NCBI RefSeq assembly: GCF_023921805.1
Contig: NZ_CP074197.1
Coordinates: forward strand, 1,922,001 to 1,986,000
Length of the DNA stretch: 64,000 bases
Origin: Ruminococcus sp. FMBCY1
Lineage (GTDB): Bacteria > Bacillota > Clostridia > Oscillospirales > Acutalibacteraceae
Direction of reading: 5' to 3'
The position numbers and the translations under genes are program-made. Below, one piece after another: positions 47,592 to 56,842 of the stretch; the first letter of the stretch is position 1; each line of letters starts with the position of its first letter. Under the pieces are notes generated by a model that saw only the letters and a program-made list of their open reading frames with translations, did no database searches and was not told the origin of the DNA.

Positions 47592-49361
47592 ATGGAATTT
47601 AAACCTAACCATTTGGTGCAGGATGAGCACAGCCTTGTACAAAGGGAAAATCATCCTTGCAACGGTTTTATAAAATTTGTAACTTCACATCCGTACATTG
47701 CGGTTGCAATATTGTGCCTTGCAAGCACGGTTATTACAACGAGCACATCATTCGGAAGTCTTTTGCCGATATTTGCGATTGTTCCTATGCTCATTGTATT
47801 ATTTGCGGGAGTTCCTGTCGGAATTTATTTCAGTTCAAAAAACACAACCGATGACGACAGCAGAAAAAAGATGGCTTTGTTTATGTCTGTCGCCTCATTT
47901 GCAGGTGCGATAGGGCTGTTTTTAATAATACTTATGAAAGGTTCAACGGCTTTTCATATTCTGAATTACGGTTTGCTTGTGTCGGCGCTTGTGCTTATTT
48001 ACCTTGCCTGTACAGACAGACTGACGGATAAGGTTTTTGTGGTTGTGATTTTTGCACTCGGTTTTGTGTTAAGGCTTGCCTATGTGCTTTATACCGATAT
48101 TTCGGTAAGACAACACGATGTCGGAAATTTCGATATGGAAATAGGTCATTGCGGATATATAAGATATTTTTACGAAAACTTTAATCTGCCTGATTTTGAT
48201 GTAAGAAATTACTGGCAGTTCTATCATCCTCCGTTCCACCATATCATAGCGGCATTATGGATGCGTTTGCAGACATTTTTAGGTATAGATTACTATGCTG
48301 CGGGCGAAAATGTGCAGATTCTCACACTTTTCTATTCTTCAATCTGTATGGTTCTTTCATATAAGATTTTCAGACAATTGGGTTTGAAAGGCAGAGGTCT
48401 TGTATGTGCAGTCGCAATAGTGGCTTTCTGTCCCACTTTCTACATAATGGCAGGCAGCGTAAACAACGATATTCTTTCGATTGCCTTTATGCTTGCGGCT
48501 GTTTTAAATACGCTTTATTGGTATAAAAATCCGACTTTCCCGAGAATTATGGCAATTTCTCTTTGTGTTGGCTTGGGAATGATGACAAAGCTTTCCGTAT
48601 GGATGGTAGCACCTGCAATTGCGTTTGTATTTTTATATGTTTTCTTTAAGAATTTAAAGGACTTTAAAAAGTACCTCGTTCAATTTCTATGCTTTGGCGT
48701 TGTGTGTGCGCCTCTTGCACTGTGGTGGCAGGTAAGAAATCTTTTGAAATTCGGAGTACCGCTTACCTATGTGCCGGCACTTTCAATTACAAGCGACCAG
48801 TATATCGGAAATTTGCCGTATGCAAAAAGACTGTTTGACTTCGGTTTAAATCAGTATGCAAATGTAGGCGATCAGTTTGTCACCTACGGTGCGTCATATA
48901 ATGAGTACAACCCGCTTGTGGCATTGTTCAAGACATCAATGTTTGACGAACTTATAAACACAAACAATTATCCGAAAATTGCAGGGTTTAACATTATTTT
49001 GTTCTGGTCTGCGGTTGTTATCGGAATATTCGGATTTGCGGCAATGATTTATGCTTTTTATAAAAGGAAAAATTCAGCCCTTAACAATGCACATAAAATA
49101 TTTATTGCTTTGATATATGCAGTATTCTTTGTATCATATTATATTTTCTGTTTCCAATTCCCATTTGTATGTACAGAAAACATAAGATATGCAGTACCGC
49201 TTATAATACTCGGAGCATTCTTTACGGGACTTGCGGTGCAGTATTTAGGCAAAGCTTCAGACAAAAAATATAAATCTGTTGCAAGAGGTGCAATTTACAC
49301 TCTTGTAACGGTATTCAGCGTTTCTTCTGTACTTGTTTATTATATAGTAGGAATGCCGTAA
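47592..49361 (+). CDS. GT39-type membrane glycosyltransferase (PMT/ArnT-like)
   Basis: A 589-residue protein with about 12 membrane helices. The first luminal loop reads VRQHDVGNFDMEIGHCGYIR and has the Asp residues expected to be catalytic; the following YWQFYHPPFHHIIAALWMR is typical of GT-C enzymes. Such proteins transfer a sugar from polyprenyl phosphate to a surface acceptor. With GtrA and the flavoprotein it forms a likely lipid-linked sugar pathway. ATG 47592 follows GGAGGTAATC. The upstream in-frame start would overlap the previous gene. Confidence 0.87.
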   Translation: MEFKPNHLVQDEHSLVQRENHPCNGFIKFVTSHPYIAVAILCLASTVITTSTSFGSLLPIFAIVPMLIVLFAGVPVGIYFSSKNTTDDDSRKKMALFMSVASFAGAIGLFLIILMKGSTAFHILNYGLLVSALVLIYLACTDRLTDKVFVVVIFALGFVLRLAYVLYTDISVRQHDVGNFDMEIGHCGYIRYFYENFNLPDFDVRNYWQFYHPPFHHIIAALWMRLQTFLGIDYYAAGENVQILTLFYSSICMVLSYKIFRQLGLKGRGLVCAVAIVAFCPTFYIMAGSVNNDILSIAFMLAAVLNTLYWYKNPTFPRIMAISLCVGLGMMTKLSVWMVAPAIAFVFLYVFFKNLKDFKKYLVQFLCFGVVCAPLALWWQVRNLLKFGVPLTYVPALSITSDQYIGNLPYAKRLFDFGLNQYANVGDQFVTYGASYNEYNPLVALFKTSMFDELINTNNYPKIAGFNIILFWSAVVIGIFGFAAMIYAFYKRKNSALNNAHKIFIALIYAVFFVSYYIFCFQFPFVCTENIRYAVPLIILGAFFTGLAVQYLGKASDKKYKSVARGAIYTLVTVFSVSSVLVYYIVGMP

Positions 49362-49367
49362 CAGTAT

Positions 49368-49392
49368 AAAAGCTCTCTTTTGAGGGCTTTTT
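49368..49392 (+). terminator. Terminator of the GtrA cassette
   Basis: AAGCTCTC pairs with GAGGGCTT around TTTT, followed by TTT. Confidence 0.72.
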
Positions 49393-49444
49393 GATTTGTA
49401 ACGGATTTGTAACTTCAATAAACAGAGATTTTACCGAGTATGTA

Positions 49445-49473
49445 TTGATTTTCATATTTAATTGGTGTATGAT
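49445..49473 (+). promoter_or_regulatory. Probable promoter of the Trk operon
   Basis: TTGATT and TATGAT with a 17 bp spacer, about 55 bp before trkA. No c-di-AMP riboswitch consensus is visible in the short leader. Confidence 0.55.
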
Positions 49474-49527
49474 TAGTTAGAATTATAATTGACATATTTT
49501 GTCCAATTAATTTTATGAGGTAATAAT

Positions 49528-50883
49528 ATGAGGATAGTAATTGTCGGATGCGGTAAAGTCGGCACATCTATAGCGTCCCAGCTTAATGCGGAGGGGCACG
49601 ACATTGTTGTAGTTGATATTGACCGCAACGCTGTGCAAAATCTTTCTAATTCCCTTGATGTTATGGGAATAGAGGGTAACGGTGCATCGTATGAGGTGCT
49701 TGCGGAGGCAGGGGCGGAAAAGGCTGACCTTGTTATTGCGGCGGCGGCTCTCGATGAAGTAAATCTTTATACCTGCCTTATGGCAAAAGCTGCGGGTACA
49801 ACACACACTATTGCAAGAGTAAGAAATCCGCAATATGCAGCGGATATTCACCGTGTTAAAGATACTCTCGGTCTTTCAATGTCTATCAATCCGGAGCTTA
49901 CGGCGGCAAAAGAAATGAGCAGACTTCTCAGATTTTCGGGTGCTCTTGAAATCGACACTTTTTCCAGAGGCTCGGTTGAACTTATAAAAGTCGCTCTTCC
50001 CGAGAATTCTTCAATAGCGAATAAAAAGATAAGCCAGATTGACATTTTAAAAGGTAAAGTCAGAATTTGCCTTGTCGAACGAGGTGACGAGGTATTTATT
50101 CCTAACGGTGACTTTGTGCTGCTTGGTGGTGACAGAATTTCTGTTGCGTCAAAGGCCGATGTGGCGGCAAAATTCTTTAAGCGTATCAGCGTATCAATCG
50201 GTAAAAGCCGAGATGTGATTTTGCTTGGCGGAGGTAAGATTTCGTTCTATCTTGCCAAAAACCTTATTGCTTCGGGTGCAAGCGTAAAAATTATTGAAAA
50301 AAATTCTGATCGCTGTTGGGAACTTACAAACATACTTCCCGAGGCCGTTGTTATTCAAGGTGACTGTATGGATCAGGATCTTCTCTTAAGCGAAGGCGTT
50401 GAACACGCCGACGGTGTGGCTGCACTTATGGACTATGATGAAGAGAATATCCTTATTTCTCTTTATATTCAGAGCGTGTCAAAGGCAAAGGTTATTACTA
50501 AGGTAAATAATACTTCTTTTGACTCTATTCTTCACGGCTTGAAAATAAAAACAATTATTCACCCTAAAAATCTTACGGGCGAGTATATTGCAAGTTATAT
50601 CCGTGCAATGCAGAATTCACTCGGCAGTAATGTTGAAACATTGTACAAACTCAATGATGACGCTGTAGAGGCGCTTGAATTCAGAGTGCGCAGTACATCA
50701 AGAGTAACGGGTATTCCTTTGCAGGAACTTAATTTAAAAGATAACTTGCAGGTTATCAGCATTAATCGTCACGGAAAAATTATACTTCCGCAAGGCAGCG
50801 ATAAAATTATGTGTGACGATACCGTAGTTGTAATTACTAAGCATAAAGGCCTTAGCGACCTTGATGATATTTTAAAGCATTGA
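49528..50883 (+). CDS. trkA: Trk potassium system regulatory protein TrkA
   Basis: A 451-residue cytosolic protein with two complete RCK units: Rossmann motifs IVGCGKVGTSIASQL (5-19) and ILLGGGKISFYLAKNL (about 231-246), each followed by a TrkA_C domain. This doubled type pairs with TrkH, unlike the single-unit KtrA at 33932. It binds nucleotides and regulates channel gating. trkH follows 12 bp later. Confidence 0.95.
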   Translation: MRIVIVGCGKVGTSIASQLNAEGHDIVVVDIDRNAVQNLSNSLDVMGIEGNGASYEVLAEAGAEKADLVIAAAALDEVNLYTCLMAKAAGTTHTIARVRNPQYAADIHRVKDTLGLSMSINPELTAAKEMSRLLRFSGALEIDTFSRGSVELIKVALPENSSIANKKISQIDILKGKVRICLVERGDEVFIPNGDFVLLGGDRISVASKADVAAKFFKRISVSIGKSRDVILLGGGKISFYLAKNLIASGASVKIIEKNSDRCWELTNILPEAVVIQGDCMDQDLLLSEGVEHADGVAALMDYDEENILISLYIQSVSKAKVITKVNNTSFDSILHGLKIKTIIHPKNLTGEYIASYIRAMQNSLGSNVETLYKLNDDAVEALEFRVRSTSRVTGIPLQELNLKDNLQVISINRHGKIILPQGSDKIMCDDTVVVITKHKGLSDLDDILKH

Positions 50884-50895
50884 GGTTAAATAACT

Positions 50896-52341
50896 ATGAA
50901 TAAACGAAGTATTATTTATATTTTGGGTTGGGTGCTTATAGTTGATGCCGTTGCAATGCAGATAGGCACAATTACATCTTTAATTTACGGTGAAAAAGAG
51001 GCGTGGTATTTTGTGCTTACCGGTGTTGTAAGCGCAATACTCGGTGTACTTGCTATAAAGGTTAAAAAGCCTAAAAATATGGTGCTTTACCAAAAAGCAG
51101 GTTTTGCATCAACGGCGCTTAGTTGGATTTTGCTTTCGCTTGTAGGCTGTATGCCGTTTTGGCTTAGCGGAGAAATCCCGTCTTTTATAGATGCTTTTTA
51201 CGAAACCGTATCGGGTATCACTACAACCGGCGCAACAATTCTCAATGATGTAGAGGCGCTTAGCAAAGGTATGCTTATGTGGAGAAGTTTTCTTCACTGG
51301 TTAGGCGGTATGGGTGTTATCGTCTTTTTGCTCGCAATAATCCCTAAACTCGGCGGACAGCAGAATATTTTTCTTATGAAAGCAGAAAGCCCCGGTCCTA
51401 TCATAGGCAAGGCTGTACCTCGAATGAGAAATTATGCCACTATGCTCTACGGCATTTATATTACTCTTACCGCACTTGAGTTTATTTTGCTTTTGTTTGG
51501 CGGTCTTAATGTATTTGAGGCAATAAACACAAGTTTTTCAACTGCCGGTACAGGCGGATTCGGAATATATAACAGCAACGCAGCGGCTTTTGACAGCTAT
51601 TATGTGCAGACTGTAATTGCCGTGTTTATGCTTTTGTTCGGCATAAATTTCTCGGTATATCTCTGTCTTATTGCAAGAAAATTCAAACAATCGCTCAAAT
51701 TTGAGGAATTGTGGATATACCTTGGAATAGTAGCGGTTTCAACTGCAATTATTGCATTTAATATCAGCTCGATTTACAAGCCGTATGACGCTTTCCATCA
51801 GAGCTTTTTCTATGTATCATCAATTATTTCTACAACAGGTTTCGGACTTACCGATGTTAATAAATGGCCTGAACTTTCAAAAACGGTTATTATAATTCTT
51901 ACATTTATCGGTGCTTCGGCGGGCAGTACGGGCGGCGGATTTAAAATTTCCCGTATTATCCTGCTTTTTAAGGAGGTAAGAAAGGAATTTTCTCTCCTTG
52001 TACACCCACGAAATGTTAAACTCGTAAAAATGGACGGCAAGGCAGTAAATCACGATATTATGCGTACCACTTCAATGTATTTGGTGCTTTATATAGGTGT
52101 GTTTGCCATTAGCTTTTTGCTTGTTTCCATAGATAATATGGACTTTACAACAAGTTTTACGGCGGTAGCGGCAAATCTTAACAATACGGGCCCGGGTCTT
52201 GGTGCGGTTGGCCCTGTAGGAAATTATGCCGATTTCAGCATTTTGTCAAAGATAGTATTTATTTTCGATATGCTGGCAGGCAGACTTGAGATTTACCCGC
52301 TCTTGCTCCTTTTTGCACCGTCTGCATGGAAAAAATCGTAA
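50896..52341 (+). CDS. trkH: Trk potassium uptake protein TrkH
   Basis: A 481-residue membrane channel with four pore loops, visible as GITTTGATI, FSTAGTGGFG, ISTTGFGLT and LNNTGPGLG. The extra N-terminal helices and the TrkH-type length set it apart from KtrB at 32576. It likely works as a K+/H+-coupled uptake system under TrkA control. It is the second complete potassium uptake system in this window. Confidence 0.95.
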   Translation: MNKRSIIYILGWVLIVDAVAMQIGTITSLIYGEKEAWYFVLTGVVSAILGVLAIKVKKPKNMVLYQKAGFASTALSWILLSLVGCMPFWLSGEIPSFIDAFYETVSGITTTGATILNDVEALSKGMLMWRSFLHWLGGMGVIVFLLAIIPKLGGQQNIFLMKAESPGPIIGKAVPRMRNYATMLYGIYITLTALEFILLLFGGLNVFEAINTSFSTAGTGGFGIYNSNAAAFDSYYVQTVIAVFMLLFGINFSVYLCLIARKFKQSLKFEELWIYLGIVAVSTAIIAFNISSIYKPYDAFHQSFFYVSSIISTTGFGLTDVNKWPELSKTVIIILTFIGASAGSTGGGFKISRIILLFKEVRKEFSLLVHPRNVKLVKMDGKAVNHDIMRTTSMYLVLYIGVFAISFLLVSIDNMDFTTSFTAVAANLNNTGPGLGAVGPVGNYADFSILSKIVFIFDMLAGRLEIYPLLLLFAPSAWKKS

Positions 52342-52349
52342 TATTTAAC

Positions 52350-52385
52350 CACCTCACAGCAAATAATAGTTGTGAGGTGATTTTT
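52350..52385 (+). terminator. Hairpin that terminates trkH and covers the next ribosome binding site
   Basis: CACCTCACA (52350-52358) pairs with TGTGAGGTG (52371-52379), followed by ATTTTT. The 3' arm includes GAGGTG, which is the ribosome binding site of the gene at 52387, so folding would hide it. Confidence 0.75.
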
Positions 52386-52386
52386 A

Positions 52387-52764
52387 ATGTCAGAGGCAAT
52401 AAACATAGCGGTTGAAAAAGCAGAGAAACCAAAAAGGATAAAATTCACCTTTTATCAAAAGATGTTTTTTCTGTATTTTCTCAATATAACGGATTGGATA
52501 TGCACTGAGGCTTTGCTTGCAAGCGGATACTTTGCAGAGGCTAATCCTGTTATGCAGCCTGTTTTAAACAATTTTTGGCAGACAATTATAATCAAGGGAG
52601 TAATTCCCCTTGCGGTAATTCTGTTGAGCTGTTTGGTAAACAAATGGGCGAACGCAGGCGACAGTATTATAATAAACATAATGCTGTATGTGGGTATTTC
52701 TATATATATGCTCGTAAATCTTTGGCATATTTTCAATTTTGTATTGCTCTTTTTCATATTTTAA
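52387..52764 (+). CDS. DUF5658-like small membrane protein
   Basis: A 125-residue protein with three or four membrane helices after a Lys/Glu-rich N-terminal tail of about 20 residues. NITDWICTEALLASGYFAEA and NPVMQPVLNN resemble DUF5658 proteins, whose function is unknown. The ribosome binding site GAGGTGA lies in the 3' arm of the preceding terminator hairpin, so its translation may be structure-dependent. Confidence 0.72.
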   Translation: MSEAINIAVEKAEKPKRIKFTFYQKMFFLYFLNITDWICTEALLASGYFAEANPVMQPVLNNFWQTIIIKGVIPLAVILLSCLVNKWANAGDSIIINIMLYVGISIYMLVNLWHIFNFVLLFFIF

Positions 52765-52805
52765 TGTAAAATAATAGAGAATGAGTAAAGACGGAGGTGT
52801 TGTTT

Positions 52806-54701
52806 TTGCCCGCATTATCTGTAAGTAATCTTACAATGACATTTATAGAAAGAAATTTGTTTACCGATGTATCGTTTGAGGTAGAGTCAAGGGATAAAGT
52901 TGGCTTTATCGGTGCAAACGGCGTGGGCAAAACAACTCTCTTTAAAATATTGGACGGCGAAATTTCACCTACATCGGGCAATGTGGTTTTTGCCAAGGAT
53001 ACTGTTGTCGGCTATATGGAGCAGCATGCCTGCAATAATCCACGAATCAGCATTTATAACGAACTGCTGTCCGTGTTCGATTATTTGACCGATACAGAGC
53101 AGGAGATAGCCGAAGTAACAAATGCGATAGAAAATAAAGACGGCGACTTAAATGCGCTTGTAGAGCGCCAGACAAGGCTTATTGACGAGTTTGAAAGACT
53201 TGGCGGACTTACATACAAAAGCCGCACACGCTCGGCTTTGCTCGGGCTCGGCTTTACAGAGGCAGAACTTGATATGCCTGTCGGAAATTTAAGCGGCGGT
53301 CAGCGTTCAAAATTAAGCCTTGCAAAACTTTTGCTTTCAAAAAGCAACTTCCTTTTGCTTGACGAGCCTACAAACCACCTTGATATAAGCGCAGTAAATT
53401 GGCTTGAGAGCTTTTTGCGTGACTTTAAGGGCGCAATGATTATAATAAGCCATGACAGATATTTTCTTGACAATGTTACAAACAAGACGATTGAACTTGA
53501 GCACTGCAAAACAATGTGCTATAAAGGTTCGTACTCTGAATTTATCAAGAAAAAAGAGGCATATAACGAGTCTTTAAAGAATAAATATGAAAATGACTTA
53601 AACGAAATTAAGCGCATAGAGGGCATAGTAGAACAGCAGAAACGCTGGGGCAGAGAAAGAAACTTTATTACTGCCGCAAGCAAGCAAAAAGAGGCTGACC
53701 GCATAAAGGCACAGCTTGTTAAGCCTGAAAGCGAGCTTGATACCGTAAAAATGAGATTTACTCCGAAGATTGAAAGCGGCAATGATGTTCTTATGTGCAG
53801 TAATCTTTCAAAATCTTTCGGAGATAAAAAGCTGTTTTCTGATGTAAACATACATATCAGAAAGGGCGAGAAAGTATTTATTCTCGGCGGTAACGGCTGC
53901 GGAAAAACAACTCTGTTCAGAATTTTAACGGGAAAATGCCCGCAGGACAGCGGCGAGTACGAGTACGGTACAAATGTAACGGTAGGTTACTTTGACCAGT
54001 TACAGCAAAACCTTAACCTTGAAAATACCGCCGTAGATGAAATATGGGATACTTTTCCTCAAATGACTCAAACAGAGGTACGAAGTGCGCTTGCATCATT
54101 CCTTTTCAGAGGTGACGAGGTATTTAAACCTCTTTCAAAAATGAGCGGCGGCGAAAGAGCGAGAATTTCGCTTGCAAAACTTATGCTTAAGGGCAGTAAC
54201 TTCCTTTTGCTTGACGAGCCTACAAACCACCTTGATTCGGCATCAAGAGAAGAACTCGAAAAAACACTTGCCGACTATAGCGGTACTTTGCTCATAATCA
54301 GCCATGACCGTTATTTTATCAATAAGCTGGCAGATAGAGTGCTTGTGCTTGATAAGAACGGTATAACCGAATATCTCGGCAATTACGATTATTATGTTGA
54401 GCATATAAGAACCGAGCAGACCGAAGTTAAGACAGCGGCGGTCAAAAAAGAAAAACCGCAGAATGATTACTTTCTGCAAAAGCAAAGACAGAGTGAAGAA
54501 CGCAAAAAACAGACAAGACTTAAAAAAGCGGAAGAGGCAATTGAAAGACTTGATGAAGAAATAGCGCAGACACAGGAATTGCTGTCAGGCGAGGAAGTAG
54601 CGGCTGATTACGAAAAACTTATTGAACTTACAAATAAACTCGAAGAATTGCAGAATGAACAGGAAGAACAGTATGCAATTTGGGAAGAACTTTCAGATTA
54701 A
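52806..54701 (+). CDS. ABC-F family ATPase (ribosome-associated)
   Basis: A 631-residue soluble protein with two ABC domains and no membrane part. The Walker A motifs are GANGVGKTT and GGNGCGKTT, the signatures LSGGQRSKLSLAKLLL and MSGGERARISLAKLML, and each half has LLLDEPTNHLD. The C-terminal Lys/Glu-rich coiled coil (about 540-631) is typical of the Uup/YfmR/YdiF subgroups. ABC-F proteins act on the ribosome's E site in translation or antibiotic protection. TTG 52806 was chosen because GGAGG lies eight bases upstream. Confidence 0.93.
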   Translation: MPALSVSNLTMTFIERNLFTDVSFEVESRDKVGFIGANGVGKTTLFKILDGEISPTSGNVVFAKDTVVGYMEQHACNNPRISIYNELLSVFDYLTDTEQEIAEVTNAIENKDGDLNALVERQTRLIDEFERLGGLTYKSRTRSALLGLGFTEAELDMPVGNLSGGQRSKLSLAKLLLSKSNFLLLDEPTNHLDISAVNWLESFLRDFKGAMIIISHDRYFLDNVTNKTIELEHCKTMCYKGSYSEFIKKKEAYNESLKNKYENDLNEIKRIEGIVEQQKRWGRERNFITAASKQKEADRIKAQLVKPESELDTVKMRFTPKIESGNDVLMCSNLSKSFGDKKLFSDVNIHIRKGEKVFILGGNGCGKTTLFRILTGKCPQDSGEYEYGTNVTVGYFDQLQQNLNLENTAVDEIWDTFPQMTQTEVRSALASFLFRGDEVFKPLSKMSGGERARISLAKLMLKGSNFLLLDEPTNHLDSASREELEKTLADYSGTLLIISHDRYFINKLADRVLVLDKNGITEYLGNYDYYVEHIRTEQTEVKTAAVKKEKPQNDYFLQKQRQSEERKKQTRLKKAEEAIERLDEEIAQTQELLSGEEVAADYEKLIELTNKLEELQNEQEEQYAIWEELSD

Positions 54702-54739
54702 TTAAATATAAAAAGCCGTATGAAAATACGGCTGAATAT

Positions 54740-54816
54740 CCATCCGTGGCGCAATTGGATAACGCAACAGATTCCGATTCTGGAGAATGGGGGTTCAAAT
54801 CCCTTCGGGTGGGCCA
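54740..54816 (+). tRNA. tRNA-Arg (anticodon CCG)
   Basis: 77 bases with CCA. Acceptor CCATCCG/CGGGTGG; the anticodon loop TTCCGAT gives CCG. Its last 14 bases (CTTCGGGTGGGCCA) are repeated three more times downstream as part of a tandem repeat. Confidence 0.9.
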
Positions 54817-55473
54817 AAAAATAAAAAACACCCTTTGCGGTGTTTTTTATTTTTTATATACAAAGAAAACGAAGGGATTTGAAGCCGACCGTTAAGAAAA
54901 CAGTCCGGTGGACTGTTTTTAGGGAGGAGCGTTGATGATATTATAATTGAGAACAAGCCGTTATATACGAGGCAGAGAGTAAAAGAATAAGAAAGAGTAC
55001 TTCGGGTGGGCCAAAAAATAAAAAACATCCTTTGCGGTGTTTTTTATTTTTTATATACAAAGAAAACGAAGGGATTTGAAGCCGACCGTTAAGAAAACAG
55101 TCCGGTGGACTGTTTTTAGGGAGGAGCGTTGATGATATTATAATTGAGAACAAGCCGTTATATACGAGGCAGAGAGTAAAAGAATAAGAAAGAGTACTTC
55201 GGGTGGGCCAAAAAATAAAAAACATCCTTTGCGGTGTTTTTTATTTTTATATACAAAGGAAAAAAGGGATTTGAAGCCGACCGTTAAGAAAACAGTCCGG
55301 TGGACTGTTTTTAGGGAGGAGCGTTGATGATATTATAATTGAGAACAAGCCGTTATATACGAGGCAGAGAGTAAAAGAATAAGAAAGAGTACTTCGGGTG
55401 GGCCAAAAAATAAAAAACACCCTTTGCGGTGTTTTTTATTTTTATATACAAAGAAAACAAAGGGATTTGAAGC
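54803..55473 (+). repeat. Tandem repeat of ~197 bp that includes the tRNA-Arg 3' end
   Basis: Units start at 54803, 55000, 55197 and 55392 (periods 197, 197 and 195 bp; the fourth is about 80 bp long). Each starts with CTTCGGGTGGGCCA from the tRNA-Arg end, followed by a terminator-like hairpin (ACACC…GGTGTTTTTTA), the segment CGAAGGGATTTGAAGCCG, a perfect hairpin ACAGTCCGGTGGACTGT, then GGAGGAGCGTTGATGATATT. The segment CGAAGGGATTTGAAGCC is nearly the inverted complement of the tRNA T-arm. Units differ by only a few bases, so expansion is recent. ORFs on either strand merely repeat the unit and are not genes. Confidence 0.9.
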
Positions 55474-55531
55474 CGCTTTTGTGGGGTTGAAGAACTTTTT
55501 TGAAATTTTTAAAAAAAGTTTGAAAAAAGTG

Positions 55532-55560
55532 TTGACATTTGGAACCTCGTATGGTATTAT
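55532..55560 (+). promoter_or_regulatory. Promoter of the tRNA-Thr/tRNA-Tyr genes
   Basis: TTGACA and TATTAT with a 17 bp spacer. The preceding TTTGAAAAAAGTG is the same as that before rRNA P2 at 11118. Confidence 0.85.
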
Positions 55561-55622
55561 ATATGAGCAGTCAACGAGAGATACAAAAACAAAACAAAAT
55601 CTCTTGTGAAACAGCGAAAAAC

Positions 55623-55698
55623 GCTGGTGTAGCTCAGTTGGTAGAGCAGCTGATTTGTAATCAGCAGGTCGGGGGTTCAAGTCCGTCCACCAGCTCCA
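55623..55698 (+). tRNA. tRNA-Thr (anticodon TGT)
   Basis: 76 bases with CCA. Acceptor GCTGGTG/CACCAGC; the anticodon stem GCTGA/TCAGC closes loop TTTGTAA. Confidence 0.94.
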
Positions 55699-55700
55699 AA

Positions 55701-55729
55701 AAAAGCCTACTGTTTAGGCAGTAGGCTTT
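55701..55729 (+). terminator. Hairpin between tRNA-Thr and tRNA-Tyr
   Basis: AGCCTACTG pairs with CAGTAGGCT, followed by only TTTA. It is a weak terminator or a processing stem. Confidence 0.5.
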
Positions 55730-55735
55730 ACATAT

Positions 55736-55820
55736 GGGAGAATTCCCGAGTGGCCAAAGGGGGCAGACTGTAAATCTGTTGTCACTGACTTCGGTGGTTC
55801 GAATCCACCTTCTCCCACCA
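55736..55820 (+). tRNA. tRNA-Tyr (anticodon GTA)
   Basis: 85 bases with CCA and a long variable arm. Acceptor GGGAGAA/TTCTCCC; the anticodon loop CTGTAAA gives GTA. Confidence 0.94.
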
Positions 55821-55856
55821 AAATCCGTTCTCATTGAGGACGGATTTTTATTTTTG
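55821..55856 (+). terminator. tRNA-Tyr terminator
   Basis: AAAATCCGT pairs with ACGGATTTT and is followed by TATTTTT. Confidence 0.82.
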
Positions 55857-55861
55857 TCTGT

Positions 55862-56503
55862 ATGTTGCTTATGCTTGCTTTGGTGGCGGCATCTTATTTT
55901 TCTGATATTACTTTAACTGTTGCAATGACGCCAAGCGACTTCGTATGGCAGGGGTTTATGCAAGGTAATAAAGATGGCTGTAAAGAATGGCCTATTGAGG
56001 GTGAATCTACATTATCGTGGCATGGAAAACCTCTTGATTATATGCCTTTTGTGTATAAACACCCTGATTATTGGAAAGTGATAGAACAGGAAACAAAAGG
56101 AACAGGCAATATTCTGTGTTCAAGAAAACTTTTTGATGATTCCGAAAAAGCGTATAATCTCACCGAAAAAGAAATGATTAAGGTTGAAAATATTTGCGGA
56201 AAGTTATGTTTAATCGGCGCAGATGACGATACTTTATGGAATACGGGAAAGTATATAAGACGAATGGACGAGCGATTAAAGAAAACGCCTCATAAGTGTG
56301 ATTACGAGGTGCTTGTGTACAAATACGGCACTCATTTTGTGTTCCCTGAAACATTAATTAAATTACTTGTGCCGGGCTTTTCAAAATTTGTTATGAAATT
56401 TATTTTTAAATCAGCTAAAGAGCATGCCGATGAATGTCGGCAGACAAGAATTGATATTGATTTAAAATTAAGAAAGGTTATGCGTGAATGGAATAATATG
56501 TGA
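55862..56503 (+). pseudogene. 5'-truncated acyl-CoA thioesterase/BAAT-family hydrolase
   Basis: The frame encodes 213 residues matching the C-terminal half of the BAAT/acyl-CoA thioester hydrolase family. Landmarks are the conserved SDITLTVAMTPSDFVWQGF, EWPIEGESTLSWHGKPLDY and CLIGADDDTLWNTGKYIRRM, with the catalytic Asp, and KYGTHFVFPE with the catalytic His. The nucleophile elbow (GxSxG) and everything before it are missing: the frame begins in the tRNA-Tyr terminator region, and the first ATG has no ribosome binding site. It is therefore a remnant. Its junction with the tRNA-Tyr terminator suggests a recombination event there. Confidence 0.83.
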
Positions 56504-56558
56504 TTCTAAAAATATTATCCAAATATTCAAAACAATATCAATAATTAAGACAGTAAAC

Positions 56559-56597
56559 CGCCGCTCAGTAAAAATCTGAGCGGCGGTTTTAGGTTTT
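56559..56597 (+). terminator. Strong terminator
   Basis: CCGCCGCTCAG pairs perfectly with CTGAGCGGCGG, followed by TTTTA. Confidence 0.88.
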
Positions 56598-56842
56598 AGG
56601 TTAAATTATTTTAGCGGATTGATTTTATTCAAGACCCCAAAAGTCATAATAAGCATTTTCTTTTGCTTCGGTTTGCTCTATCGGAGAAGGTGTGGAAGTT
56701 GTAATTACATCTTCGTTAATTATTATAAATAAAAAAGCAAAATTTGACTTATTATTAACATCAGCTACATTTACAATTGCTGTTTGTAATGCTATACTGA
56801 TTTTGTAATACGAAAGTATTATATTATGAAACGGAGCTGGTG

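Noticed and set aside
54803-55473. CRISPR array
   Set aside because: The repeated unit is about 197 bp with no unique spacers, unlike the 24-40 bp repeats of CRISPR arrays; no cas genes are in the window.
54795-55680. Long minus-strand frames with repeated FFIFWPTRSTLSYSF text
   Set aside because: They are produced by the 197 bp tandem repeat and run across tRNA and terminator sequences.
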